Source of the DNA: WRDS01 sp964492775
Lineage (GTDB): Bacteria > Actinomycetota > Coriobacteriia > Anaerosomatales > PHET01
Length of the DNA stretch: 51,445 nucleotides
NCBI GenBank assembly: GCA_964492775.1
Contig: CAZBLH010000011.1
Span: 1 to 51,445, forward strand
Reading direction: 5' to 3'
Below are positions 1 through 8,401 of the stretch, piece by piece. The notes beneath the pieces were generated by a model, which had not been told where the DNA came from, searched no databases, and saw nothing but the letters and a program-made list of their open reading frames with translations. How positions within the stretch are numbered: the stretch's first letter is position 1; the number at the start of each line of letters is the position of its first letter. The position numbers and the translations under genes were made by a program.

Positions 1-1
1 C

Positions 2-1039
2 ATCGATGCAGCATCCCCCAAAGACATCGGGGTGATCGTCCGGACGGTCGCCCAGGGGGCTTCCGAGCGCGATCTCGTCAGCGATCTCGAGTTCCTGCTG
101 AGGTTGTGGCGCCGTGTCGAGCACATGACCACCGAGGCGCTCGCCCCGGAGATCATCTACACCGAGATGGACCTTCCTCTGAGGTTCGTCAGGGACGTGT
201 TCTCGGAGGACTTCAAGCGGCTTGTCATCGACGACAAGCCGACGTACGAGAAGGTCACGTCCTTCCTCAAGAAGACCTCGCCCGAGATGGTCAAGCGGCT
301 GCATCTGTACAAGGACAAGATGCCGCTCTTCGAGGTGCGCGACCTGCACGGAACGATCGACTCGGCGTTGGCCCGCACCGTCAAGCTTCCCAGTGGTGGG
401 CATCTGACGATCGACAAGACCGAGGCGCTGACCGCGATTGACGTCAACACCGGCAAGTTCGTCGGAAGGCGCAATCTCGAGGACACGATCCTACGGACCA
501 ACCTCGAAGCGGCCGATGAGATCGCTCGGCAGATCCGGCTGCGCGATATCGGCGGGATCATCATCGTCGACTTCATCGACATGGAAGAAGCGGTGAGCAA
601 GAAGGCGCTGCAGGTTCGGCTGGCGAGTGCTCTGGCGCGCGACCGCACCAAGACGCGCATGAGCGAGATCTCACGCCTCGGGCTCGTGGAGATCACCCGC
701 AAGAACGTCACCGAGGGGCTGTACGGGATCCTCACTGAGCCGTGTGCCTGCTGCGGGGGCGAGGGCAGGGTGATCTCCCAGCAGACGCGCAGAATCGCGG
801 TCGAGCGTCGGATGCGGGAGATTCTCCGCACTGGTAAGGGCGACGCGTACCTGTTTGGGATCAACCCCGAGACCTACAAGCTGGTGATGGAGCCAGGCCG
901 CAACGTCGTCGCGTCACTGCGAGCGGAGACCGGTCGTCAGGTCACGGTGGTTGCCGAGGAGGGCGCTGCGCCCACGGAGGTTCGAGTGCTCATCGAGGGC
1001 CGCAGCGGCTTCTTCGGCAGGCGCACGGTCGGCAGATAG
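2..1039 (+). CDS. rng: Ribonuclease E/G family endoribonuclease, 5'-partial
   Basis: C-terminal 345 residues of an RNase E/G. The reading frame is open to the first base of the window, so the S1 RNA-binding domain and true start lie outside it. This family cleaves single-stranded AU-rich RNA in mRNA decay and rRNA/tRNA maturation. Visible hallmarks are the metal-binding catalytic segment AIDVNTGKFVG (from about base 434), the second acidic segment IIIVDFIDMEE (about 553-585), and a CACCGGEGRV motif (about 748) that matches the Zn-link cysteine pair CxxC used for dimerisation. The product ends soon after the catalytic core with no long degradosome scaffold tail, so it is closer to RNase G in shape, although actinobacterial RNase E enzymes can carry extra regions at the N-terminus, which cannot be seen here. 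Location directly before rplU-rpmA-obgE is typical of Actinobacteria. Confidence 0.93.
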   Translation: MDAASPKDIGVIVRTVAQGASERDLVSDLEFLLRLWRRVEHMTTEALAPEIIYTEMDLPLRFVRDVFSEDFKRLVIDDKPTYEKVTSFLKKTSPEMVKRLHLYKDKMPLFEVRDLHGTIDSALARTVKLPSGGHLTIDKTEALTAIDVNTGKFVGRRNLEDTILRTNLEAADEIARQIRLRDIGGIIIVDFIDMEEAVSKKALQVRLASALARDRTKTRMSEISRLGLVEITRKNVTEGLYGILTEPCACCGGEGRVISQQTRRIAVERRMREILRTGKGDAYLFGINPETYKLVMEPGRNVVASLRAETGRQVTVVAEEGAAPTEVRVLIEGRSGFFGRRTVGR

Positions 1040-1100
1040 CTGCGCTTACGCGCTGAGGCGGCATAGACACACCCGGTGCCGTGGCAAAGTCGGTCGCGCG

Positions 1101-1129
1101 TTGACGCTCGGCATTGGGGCTGTTAGAGT
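1101..1129 (+). promoter_or_regulatory. Sigma-70-type promoter for rplU-rpmA
   Basis: TTGACG (1101-1106) and TAGAGT (1124-1129) are separated by exactly 17 bases, and TG sits one base upstream of the -10 (extended -10). Transcription would start near 1136, about 30 bases before the rplU start. The box lies in the 128-base gap after the RNase gene. It is a strong match to the vegetative consensus by eye; there is no experimental support. Confidence 0.75.
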
Positions 1130-1167
1130 ATCTCTTCGCGCAATCTAGCGATTCGAAAGGTCTGTGG

Positions 1168-1572
1168 ATGTACGCAGTCGTTGCAACCGGCGGGAAGCAG
1201 GTCAAGGTCGCCTCTGGCGATGTCGTCGCGGTGGAGAAGCTCGCGGCCGATGTCGGAGAGACCGTCTCCTTTGACGTAATCTTCCTCGCTGATGACAAAG
1301 GTGAGATCACTGTCGACCCCAAGGCGCTTGACAGCGCGGTCGTCACCGGCGAGGTGCTCGAGCACTTCAAGGGTGAGAAGGCCGTGATCTTCAAGTTCAA
1401 GAAGCGCAAGGGATACAAGCGGCTCAAGGGCCACCGCCAGGATCTTACGCGGGTACGCATCACCGATGTGGCCGCCGCTCCCAAGAAGAAGGCGGCTAGC
1501 AAGAAGAAGGCCGAAGCGCCTGTCGAAGAGCCGGCTGCAGCGTCCGTTGAGACGGCTGAAGCCGCCGAGTAA
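1168..1572 (+). CDS. rplU: 50S ribosomal protein L21 with Lys/Ala/Glu-rich tail
   Basis: Large-subunit protein L21, which binds 23S rRNA domain II. The start is the ATG at 1168 (MYAVVATGGKQ), the family's invariant N-terminus, preceded by a GAAAGG ribosome-binding site at 1155-1160. An upstream in-frame extension to 1114 is not supported. The 134-residue product is about 30 residues longer than the usual ~103. After the conserved core ending near DLTRVRITDV, it carries a low-complexity tail rich in KKK, Ala and Glu. Such tails are seen on some actinobacterial L21 proteins and probably contact rRNA or are disordered. It lies 15 bases upstream of rpmA, with its own promoter at 1101-1129. Confidence 0.97.
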   Translation: MYAVVATGGKQVKVASGDVVAVEKLAADVGETVSFDVIFLADDKGEITVDPKALDSAVVTGEVLEHFKGEKAVIFKFKKRKGYKRLKGHRQDLTRVRITDVAAAPKKKAASKKKAEAPVEEPAAASVETAEAAE

Positions 1573-1587
1573 AGCAGAGGTTTAGAA

Positions 1588-1842
1588 ATGGCACATAAGA
1601 AGGGCCTCGGCTCCACAAAGAACGGGCGTGACTCCAAGGCGAAGCGCCTCGGCGTCAAGCGATTTGCAGGCGAGACCGTCGACTCGGGCACGATCATCGT
1701 GCGCCAGCGCGGTACCCACTTCCACCCTGGCGACAACGTCGGTCGCGGTGGGGACGACACGCTGTTCGCGCTGTGCCCCGGCACAGTCGAGTTCACGCGC
1801 GGGCTCAAGCGCAAAGTGCACGTCCGACCGCTTGAGGCCTAA
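1588..1842 (+). CDS. rpmA: 50S ribosomal protein L27
   Basis: L27, whose flexible N-terminus reaches the peptidyl-transferase centre. The protein has 84 residues, the normal length, and begins MAHKKGLGSTKNGRDS directly. There is therefore no Firmicutes-type cleavable N-terminal extension that would need the Prp protease. The ribosome-binding site is AGAGG at 1576-1580. It is cotranscribed with rplU and followed by an intrinsic terminator at 1872-1908. Confidence 0.98.
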   Translation: MAHKKGLGSTKNGRDSKAKRLGVKRFAGETVDSGTIIVRQRGTHFHPGDNVGRGGDDTLFALCPGTVEFTRGLKRKVHVRPLEA

Positions 1843-1871
1843 GGGCCTTTCGAGCGCGAGTGACTTGAACG

Positions 1872-1908
1872 AGCCCCCTGCTGGTAGCCCGGCGGGGGGC
1901 TTGTCGTT
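1872..1908 (+). terminator. Intrinsic terminator after rpmA
   Basis: The arms AGCCCCC (1872-1878) and GGGGGCT (1895-1901) form a 7-bp GC-rich stem with a partly structured loop, followed by TTGTCGTTT. It would end the rplU-rpmA transcript before obgE, although partial read-through is possible because the T-tract is interrupted. Confidence 0.7.
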
Positions 1909-1963
1909 TATCCGGCGGTGAGCCCGACAAGGCAAGGAGTCAGGGCGAAGGAGGTGGCAGATC

Positions 1964-3370
1964 GTGTTCATCGATGAGGTCAAGATCAACGTCAAGGCGG
2001 GCAATGGCGGTGCCGGTTGCATGTCGTTTCGCCGAGAGGCCCACGTGCCCAAAGGCGGGCCGGACGGCGGCGACGGCGGGCGTGGCGGTAGCGTGATTCT
2101 CGAGGCGGACGCCTCGCTCTCCTCGCTCATCGACTACCGCTTTAAGCGCCACTTCAAGGCGGGACGAGGCGTGCACGGCAAGGGCGCGCAGCGCCACGGT
2201 GCCTCCGGCGCCGACCTCGTGCTCAAGGTGCCAGTCGGCACCATCGTCCGCGACTCGGAGTCTGGGGAGCTGCTCGGCGATCTGGCCGCCAGTGGTCAGC
2301 GTCTGCTCGTCGCCGAGGGCGGTCGCGGCGGTCGCGGCAACATCCACTTCGTCACGCCGACGCGCCGCGCGCCCTCCTTCGCTGAGCTCGGCGAACCCGC
2401 CGAGGAGCGCTGGATCGACCTGGAGCTGAAGCTGCTGGCCGATGTGGCGCTGGTCGGCATGCCGAGCGTCGGCAAGTCCTCGCTCATCGCGCGGATCTCG
2501 GCGGCTCGACCCAAGATCGCCGACTACCCGTTCACGACGCTTGTGCCCAATCTCGGCGTCGCGCGCGCCGGGGAGCGCAGCTTCGTCGTCGCCGATGTTC
2601 CAGGACTCATCGAGGGCGCGAGCGAGGGCAAGGGCCTCGGCCACGCGTTCCTGCGCCACATCGAGCGCAGTGCGCTTATCGTGCACGTCGTGGACCTGAC
2701 AGGAAGTTATGAATCGCGTGATGTCATCTCCGACTACGAGATCATCGAGCGCGAGCTTGCTCTGCACGCCACCGAGCTTGCCGAGCGCCCACGCATCGTC
2801 GTGGGCAACAAGGCCGACGTCGTCGGCGTCGAGGACGCGGACGCCCGCCTTGCCGCGCGCGCCTCGGCCGAAGGACTCGCGTACTTTGCGGTCTCCGCAG
2901 TGACCGGCGAGGGGATCGACGCATTCGTCCGGCATACCGCCGAGCGCGTACACGAACTGCGTGCGGCCGCCGAGAAGGCCATGCCCGTCTGCGAGAAGGT
3001 ATGGGTGCACGAAGGCCGGGCCGCCAACCGCGACTTCACCGTGCGTAACCTCGGCGGTGGCGTGTTCGCCGTTGAGGGACGCGCCGTCGAGCGCATGGTC
3101 ATCATGACGGAGTGGGAGAACGAAGAAGCGCTCGCATTCCTGCAGAAGCGGCTCGTGAAGGCCGGTGTGGAGTCGGCGCTCATCGACGCGGGTGCGCGTG
3201 ATGGCGACGAGATCCGGATCGCAGGACGCGCCTTCGAGTTCGACGTCGGCCTACAGAGCGACCCCGAGGTCGCCTACATCGAGGATGAGCCTGATGCGGC
3301 CCTTGAGGCAGAGGGCGAGCCCGAGGGAGGCTGTGACACGGCCTCGGACTGGCAGGAGGAGGACGCGTGA
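1964..3370 (+). CDS. obgE: GTPase Obg/CgtA
   Basis: Obg-family GTPase acting in late 50S subunit assembly and stringent and cell-cycle control. The GTG start at 1964 is preceded by a strong GAAGGAGGTGG site (1947-1957). The domain order is the glycine-rich Obg fold (about residues 1-158, with GGPDGGDGGRGG), the G domain (P-loop GMPSVGKSS near residue 165, switch DVPGLIEG, base-specificity NKAD near 280), then an OCT domain (about 350-430) found in Actinobacteria and Firmicutes but not in E. coli. At 468 residues it has the usual OCT-type length. It overlaps proB by four bases (GTGA). Confidence 0.97.
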   Translation: MFIDEVKINVKAGNGGAGCMSFRREAHVPKGGPDGGDGGRGGSVILEADASLSSLIDYRFKRHFKAGRGVHGKGAQRHGASGADLVLKVPVGTIVRDSESGELLGDLAASGQRLLVAEGGRGGRGNIHFVTPTRRAPSFAELGEPAEERWIDLELKLLADVALVGMPSVGKSSLIARISAARPKIADYPFTTLVPNLGVARAGERSFVVADVPGLIEGASEGKGLGHAFLRHIERSALIVHVVDLTGSYESRDVISDYEIIERELALHATELAERPRIVVGNKADVVGVEDADARLAARASAEGLAYFAVSAVTGEGIDAFVRHTAERVHELRAAAEKAMPVCEKVWVHEGRAANRDFTVRNLGGGVFAVEGRAVERMVIMTEWENEEALAFLQKRLVKAGVESALIDAGARDGDEIRIAGRAFEFDVGLQSDPEVAYIEDEPDAALEAEGEPEGGCDTASDWQEEDA

Positions 3371-4470
3371 GCGGACGCCGCATCGTCGTGAAGGTCGGGT
3401 CGTCAACCCTGTCGGCGCCCGACGGTTCCGTAGACCTCGCCTTCGTCGAGTCGCTCGTGGATCAGCTGGCGTCCCTGCACGCACAGGGCGACCTGCCGGT
3501 GCTCGTGTCGAGTGGCTCGATCTCAGCAGGGGTTTCTCGGCTCGGTATGGCTGAGCGACCATCCGACATGCCGACGCTACAGGCCGCGGCGTCAGTAGGC
3601 CAGGTGGCGTTGATCGAGATGTACGCCGCGCTCTTCGCGAGCCACGGCCTCACTGTGGGGCAGGTGCTGCTCACTCGGCACGACACGGGGAACCGACAGG
3701 CGTTCCTGCACGCGCGTGACACCTTCGAGCGGCTACTGGAGCTCGGCGCGGTGCCCATCGTCAACGAGAACGACACCGTAGCGGTCGACGAGATCCGTTT
3801 CGGCGACAACGATACCCTTGCCGCGCTTGTGGCCACGATGGTGCGTGCCGACCTGATGGTGGTGCTCTCCGACATCGAGGGACTCTATGACGCGGATCCT
3901 CGTATCGCCGAGGACGCGACGCTCCTCGAGCAGGTAGACGAGGTGACCGAGGAGATGATCTCGGCGGCCGGAGGCGCAGGTAGCGCCGCCGGCAGTGGGG
4001 GGATGGCCACCAAGATCGAGGCCGCGCGAGTGCTCAGGAAGGCCGGCATCCCGATGGTGCTCTGCGAGGGTCACAAGCCGTGCGTGGTGCTGAGCGCCGC
4101 CGAGGGGCAGGACGTGGGCACGTTCTTCTCGGCGAGCGGGGCAAGCCGCGGCGCGCTGAAGTCGTGGATCGCGCTCGGCCGAAAGGCGGCGGGGCGGATC
4201 ACGATTGACGATGGGGCAAAGACGGCCATCATCGAGCGGAAGACGTCGCTTCTGCCGGCGGGTGTGGCAGCCGTCGACGGCGAGTTCGCTGCGGGTGATG
4301 CGGTAGTATTGGTGGACGCGACAGGGATGGTCGTGGCGCGTGGTCTCGCCGACCTGTCGAGCGCAGACATCGGACGCGTCAAGAGGATGAAGAGCGCCGA
4401 GATTGCTTCGGCGTTTCCGCATCTTGCCGGCAAGGTGGTTGTACACCGCGACCGGATGGCGACTCTGTAG
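3367..4470 (+). CDS. proB: Glutamate 5-kinase
   Basis: First enzyme of proline biosynthesis; it phosphorylates glutamate to gamma-glutamyl phosphate. The 367-residue protein starts at the GTG overlapping the obgE stop. The N-terminal amino-acid-kinase domain shows KVGSSTLS (residues 7-14), VSSGSISAG and the NENDTVAV substrate-binding loop. A C-terminal PUA domain spans roughly residues 275-365 (SLLPAGVAAVDGEF...), as in E. coli ProB, where it contributes to regulation by proline. It is followed by proA, so both steps to glutamate semialdehyde are encoded together. Confidence 0.97.
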   Translation: MSGRRIVVKVGSSTLSAPDGSVDLAFVESLVDQLASLHAQGDLPVLVSSGSISAGVSRLGMAERPSDMPTLQAAASVGQVALIEMYAALFASHGLTVGQVLLTRHDTGNRQAFLHARDTFERLLELGAVPIVNENDTVAVDEIRFGDNDTLAALVATMVRADLMVVLSDIEGLYDADPRIAEDATLLEQVDEVTEEMISAAGGAGSAAGSGGMATKIEAARVLRKAGIPMVLCEGHKPCVVLSAAEGQDVGTFFSASGASRGALKSWIALGRKAAGRITIDDGAKTAIIERKTSLLPAGVAAVDGEFAAGDAVVLVDATGMVVARGLADLSSADIGRVKRMKSAEIASAFPHLAGKVVVHRDRMATL

Positions 4471-4518
4471 GAGCGGCGTGCGCCCCGCACAGGGCGCCGA
4501 GAACGAAGGAGCCGAGCG

Positions 4519-5772
4519 ATGTCATACGTTGAGGACCTCGCGAAGCGTGCCCGAGCGGCCGCGAGTCAGCTGGCGATGCGCTCATCCGCCGAGAAGGACG
4601 CCGCGCTCATGGCAATGTCTGAGGCGCTCCTGACCCGCGAGGACGAGATCCTCTCGGCGAACGCTGCCGACATGGAGTCGGCGCGCGCCAAGGGCACCGG
4701 CGCAGGGCTGCTCGACCGGCTGCTGCTCACGCCCGAGCGGCTGCGTGGCATGGCCGAGGCGCTTGTGGACGTCTCCAAGCTCTCGGACCCGGTAGGCGAG
4801 GTCGTCGGAGGCCACACCATGCCCAACGGCATCGAGCTCCGGCAGGTCCGCGTGCCGCTGGGCGTTGTCGGGATGATCTACGAGGCTCGCCCGAACGTGA
4901 CCGCTGATGCCGCCGGGCTCTGCATCAAGACCGGCAACGCGATTATCCTGCGCGGCGGCTCCCTTGCGCATGTCAGCAACCTCACTCTAACGCGCGTGCT
5001 GGCTGAGGCGGCGACGGCCGTCGGGATGCCGGAGGGCGCGATTCAGGCGATCGAGACAATCGATCACGCCGACGTTGAGGAGCTGATGAGCCTTCACGGG
5101 CTCATCGACGTCCTGATCCCACGCGGCGGCGCCGGGCTGATCTCGAGTGTCGTGCGCAACGCGAAGGTCCCGGTCATCGAGACGGGCACAGGCAACTGCC
5201 ACGTCTATGTGCACGAGGCAGCCGACCTTGAGATGGCCAAGTCGATCGTCGTCAACGCCAAGACGCAGCGGCCGAGCGTGTGCAACGCAGCGGAGTCGCT
5301 GCTCGTTGATGAGGCCATCTACCGAGATGCGCTGCCGCCGATCCTGGCGGCGCTCGAGGCCGCCGGGGTGGGGCTGTTCGCCGATGAGAAGACGTGCGCT
5401 CTTGGTGCCGCTACTCACATCCAGCCTGCGACCGAGGAGGACTGGGGCACCGAGTACCACGACCTCAGAATGAGCGTGAAGGTTGTGAGTGGGCTCGACG
5501 AGGCCATCGATCACATCAACTGCTACGGAACCAAGCACTCCGAGGCGATCGTCACAGGTGACTACGAGGCGGCTCGCCGCTTCCTGAACGAGGTCGACGC
5601 CGCTGCGGTGTATGTGAACGCCTCGACGCGCTTCACTGACGGCGGGGTGTTCGGGCTGGGTGCAGAGATCGGTATCTCGACGCAGAAGCTGCACGCGCGC
5701 GGCCCGATGGGCCTGACCGCGCTCACCTCTTCGAAGTTCCAGCTCATGGGCGACGGGCAGATCCGCACGTGA
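4519..5772 (+). CDS. proA: Gamma-glutamyl phosphate reductase
   Basis: Second proline-biosynthesis enzyme; it reduces gamma-glutamyl phosphate with NADPH to glutamate 5-semialdehyde. At 417 residues it has the normal length. The aldehyde-dehydrogenase fold is shown by the cofactor segment GVVGMIYEARPNVT and the catalytic-cysteine region QRPSVCNAAESLL (cysteine near residue 255). The ATG at 4519 follows a GAAGGAG site (4505-4511). Its stop overlaps the nadD start by four bases. No proC is visible in this window. Confidence 0.97.
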   Translation: MSYVEDLAKRARAAASQLAMRSSAEKDAALMAMSEALLTREDEILSANAADMESARAKGTGAGLLDRLLLTPERLRGMAEALVDVSKLSDPVGEVVGGHTMPNGIELRQVRVPLGVVGMIYEARPNVTADAAGLCIKTGNAIILRGGSLAHVSNLTLTRVLAEAATAVGMPEGAIQAIETIDHADVEELMSLHGLIDVLIPRGGAGLISSVVRNAKVPVIETGTGNCHVYVHEAADLEMAKSIVVNAKTQRPSVCNAAESLLVDEAIYRDALPPILAALEAAGVGLFADEKTCALGAATHIQPATEEDWGTEYHDLRMSVKVVSGLDEAIDHINCYGTKHSEAIVTGDYEAARRFLNEVDAAAVYVNASTRFTDGGVFGLGAEIGISTQKLHARGPMGLTALTSSKFQLMGDGQIRT

Positions 5773-6386
5773 GAAGCGGTAGGCAGATTGGCATCATGGG
5801 CGGGACGTTCGACCCGATCCACTTCGGCCACCTCGTGACGGCCGAAGAGGCCTTGGTGCAGTTCAACCTCGACAAGGTCGTGTTCATGCCGACGGGTGCA
5901 CCCGCGGCCAAGACCAACCGGCGGGTCACCTCGGCCGAGCACCGCTACCTGATGACGGTGCTTGCGACTGCGGCCAACCCGGACTTCGACGTCAGCAGGC
6001 TCGAGGTCGACCGCCCGGGCATCACCTACACAGTCGACACCCTGCGCGCTCTGCGGGACGCGTACGGTCCGGCGGCGGAACTCTACTTCATCACCGGAGC
6101 GGACGCCGTGTGGGAGATCGTCTCCTGGAAGGACGCGGATGAGGTTGCGGATCTAGCCACTTTCATCGCCGCCACTCGGCCAGGCTACGACCTCCAAGCC
6201 GCGCGTGAGGCGCATCTGGAAGCCGAGACGCGCTTCCGCATCGAGTACCTCGAGGTTCCCGCGCTGGCGATCTCCTCGACCGACCTGCGCAAGCGCGTGG
6301 CCGAGCGCCGCTCGATCCGCTACCTGACGCCGGAGTCTGTGGCGACTTACATCGCCAAGCACGGCCTGTACCGGGCGGCGTCGTGA
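5769..6386 (+). CDS. nadD: Nicotinate-mononucleotide adenylyltransferase
   Basis: Converts nicotinate mononucleotide and ATP to deamido-NAD, a step shared by de novo and salvage NAD synthesis. The 205 residues contain the nucleotidyltransferase signature GGTFDPIHFGHL near residue 10 and the C-terminal ISSTDLRKRV motif. The GTG start at 5769 overlaps the proA stop. It overlaps the downstream yqeK-like gene by four bases, a pairing common in Firmicutes and Actinobacteria. Confidence 0.97.
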   Translation: MRSGRQIGIMGGTFDPIHFGHLVTAEEALVQFNLDKVVFMPTGAPAAKTNRRVTSAEHRYLMTVLATAANPDFDVSRLEVDRPGITYTVDTLRALRDAYGPAAELYFITGADAVWEIVSWKDADEVADLATFIAATRPGYDLQAAREAHLEAETRFRIEYLEVPALAISSTDLRKRVAERRSIRYLTPESVATYIAKHGLYRAAS

Positions 6387-6967
6387 CGGGCTCGCTCTAC
6401 GAGACCGCCGAGAAGTTGATTGCCGAGCGACTCGGCGATCGCGCGCTCGAGCACTGCCGGGCCGTGGCCGAGACCGCCGTGCTTCTGGCCGGCATCTATG
6501 CCGTGGACGAGGGTGACGCGCGCCTCGCCGGGCTGCTTCATGATTGGGACCGCGAGCTTGATGCTGACGAGTTGGTCGAGCGCGCTCAGGAGCTGGGCCT
6601 CGCAGTCGATACGGCCTGTGAGCGCGAGCCGCTGCTTCTACACGCGAGGACGGCGGTGGCAGCGCTGCGAGAGGTTCTGCCGGGTCTCTCGGCGGATGTC
6701 TTGCAGGCCATCGAGCGCCACACGGTGGGCGGAGTGGACATGAGCCCGCTCGATATGGTGCTCTACGTTGCGGATACGATCGCACCTGGCCGGCGTTTCG
6801 ATGGGGTAGACGATCTGCGCGAGGCAGCGGGCAACGTCGGACTGTGCGAGCTGTTCGCGCTGTGTTACGCGCAGTCGGTAGGCCATCTCGTTCGTACGCG
6901 CCGTTTCATCCATCCTGATACGGTGGCTGTCTGGAACCGGTACGTTGCAAGGGCTGGCAATGAGTAA
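6383..6967 (+). CDS. yqeK: YqeK-type HD-domain Ap4A hydrolase
   Basis: HD-superfamily metal-dependent phosphohydrolase of the YqeK family, members of which hydrolyse diadenosine tetraphosphate symmetrically to ADP. The 194-residue protein has ordered metal ligands: His in LEHCRAV, the HD pair in LLHDWDRE, His in LLHART, His in AIERHTVGG and the distal Asp in LYVADTI. The GTG start overlaps nadD, and the 3' end overlaps the next gene by eight bases, so the three are translationally coupled. The function is taken from the family. Confidence 0.9.
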   Translation: MTGSLYETAEKLIAERLGDRALEHCRAVAETAVLLAGIYAVDEGDARLAGLLHDWDRELDADELVERAQELGLAVDTACEREPLLLHARTAVAALREVLPGLSADVLQAIERHTVGGVDMSPLDMVLYVADTIAPGRRFDGVDDLREAAGNVGLCELFALCYAQSVGHLVRTRRFIHPDTVAVWNRYVARAGNE

Positions 6968-8006
6968 CTCACACAAAGACTCGGCAGCGGCACAGGACTT
7001 GGGAAGCTCGAGGACGAGGCTGGTGCGCGGCGCGAGTTCGGCCAAGCGCGTGTTCGGCGCCTTGCTCAAGGCGCTTGCGGTGCTCGGCGTCGTAGCACTG
7101 GGGCTGCTCGTCGCCGCAAACCTCATCAACACGACGGTGCGCTGGAACGCGCAGCGTGTTGCCGCGAAGGGTTCGACCGAGGAGGACGCCGCGAAGCTCG
7201 CGGAGCGCGAGAACGTGATTATCGTAGGCGCCGACGAGGGCGTGGCCGTCGGGTTTCTGGCGCTGCGCCTGAACGCGGAGAGCGAGCAGGTCTACGGCAT
7301 CGCGATTCCCGAGGGCGCGTTCCTCGACGTCCCCGGACGAGGCTTCGAGCGCATCGGCGATGCTTACAGCTCCGGAGCCGACTCCGTCGTCTCGGCGATC
7401 TCGAACTACCTCACGGTGCCGTTCAACGACTACATTGTGGTGCCGACCGAGGTCTACCGTCAGGCGCTTACAAACCAGAGCGTGACAGGGCTTCCTGAAG
7501 CCGCCACGGGCTCGAGCCTGACCGCGCGTGAGCTGCGCGCTCTGTCTGCGCGCTTCGAGCAGATCGAGTCGGACAACATCGCGCTCGTGCCGCTGCCCAC
7601 CAAGCCGATCACACTGGGCGACCGCACCTACCTCGAGCCCCAGAAGGAGGAGGTCGCCGACCTGCTCAAGACCTGGTGGGGTGTTGACCCTGCGGATGCC
7701 GAGCAGGCGACCCGTGTGGTCGTGTACAACGGAGCAGGCACGCCCGGTGTCGCGGGCGCTGCCGCCCAAGCGCTCATCCGAGCCGGCGTGCGCGTCGTTG
7801 ACACGCAGAACGCCGACAGCTTCGACTACGCTACGACGCAGATCACCGTGCGCAGGGGTGACGTTGCCCGCGGCGAGGAGGTTCGGCGCGTGCTCGGCGT
7901 GGGGGAGATACGCAACGAGCCGTCCACCCAAGACGTGACCGACGTCGTCATCATCATCGGTAAGGACTACGTACCACCATCAGACTCCGAAGAGGAGGGC
8001 AACTGA
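6960..8006 (+). CDS. Membrane-anchored LCP-like protein with LytR_C domain
   Basis: A 348-residue envelope protein. I chose the ATG at 6960, eight bases inside yqeK, because CAAGGG lies 7-12 bases upstream; a TTG at 6945 is the alternative. A basic N-terminus is followed by one membrane segment (about residues 31-53). An LCP-like region (about 80-230) begins with the beta strand ENVIIVGADEG. A LytR_C domain (about 250-340) starts at TRVVVYNGAGTPGV. The LCP arginines that bind the polyprenyl-phosphate substrate are not obvious: the RSDT-type motif after the first strand is replaced by VAVGFLALRL. Canonical glycopolymer ligase activity is therefore doubtful. The nadD-yqeK-lytR-rsfS order is common in Actinobacteria. 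Confidence 0.8.
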   Translation: MSNSHKDSAAAQDLGSSRTRLVRGASSAKRVFGALLKALAVLGVVALGLLVAANLINTTVRWNAQRVAAKGSTEEDAAKLAERENVIIVGADEGVAVGFLALRLNAESEQVYGIAIPEGAFLDVPGRGFERIGDAYSSGADSVVSAISNYLTVPFNDYIVVPTEVYRQALTNQSVTGLPEAATGSSLTARELRALSARFEQIESDNIALVPLPTKPITLGDRTYLEPQKEEVADLLKTWWGVDPADAEQATRVVVYNGAGTPGVAGAAAQALIRAGVRVVDTQNADSFDYATTQITVRRGDVARGEEVRRVLGVGEIRNEPSTQDVTDVVIIIGKDYVPPSDSEEEGN

Positions 8007-8399
8007 GTGCCTGCATCCAGTGAGCTGGCTATCATCGCCGCGCGAGCGGCAAGTGACAAGAAGGCTGCCGACCCGATCGCCATCGAGGTCAGCGACCTGC
8101 TGATCGTGACCGACTACTTCCTGATCGTGACTGGCGGGACCGACATCCAGGTCAAGGCTATCGCCGAGGAGATCGAGGACCGTCTGCGCGAGGAGGCAGG
8201 GGTCAAGCCCATCGGCCGAGAAGGACTTCCCGAGGCTCGCTGGGTCCTGCTCGACTTCGGCGACTTGGTGGTCCACGTGTTCCAGCCCGAAGAGCGTGAG
8301 TTCTACCGGCTCGAGAAGCTCTGGGGCGATGCGCCGAGACTCAAGCTGCCGGAGGACGTGACGGGCGGCGCGCCTGCAGAAGGCTCGGCGGACTCGTAG
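8007..8399 (+). CDS. rsfS: Ribosomal silencing factor RsfS
   Basis: RsfS (Iojap/YbeB family) binds L14 on the 50S subunit and blocks subunit joining when nutrients fall. The 130-residue protein shows the family core VSDLLIVTDYFLIVTGGTD and the C-terminal WVLLDFGDLVVHVFQPEER. The GTG start directly abuts the preceding TGA, and an AGAGGAGGG site (7991-7999) lies in the 3' end of the previous gene. It follows nadD-yqeK-lytR as in many Gram-positive genomes. Confidence 0.97.
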   Translation: MPASSELAIIAARAASDKKAADPIAIEVSDLLIVTDYFLIVTGGTDIQVKAIAEEIEDRLREEAGVKPIGREGLPEARWVLLDFGDLVVHVFQPEEREFYRLEKLWGDAPRLKLPEDVTGGAPAEGSADS

Positions 8400-8401
8400 T
8401 C

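Noticed and set aside
157..864. Long - strand open frame opposite the RNase E/G gene
   Set aside because: Antisense shadow of a high-GC gene; the + strand product is clearly conserved and the - strand sequence resembles nothing recognisable.
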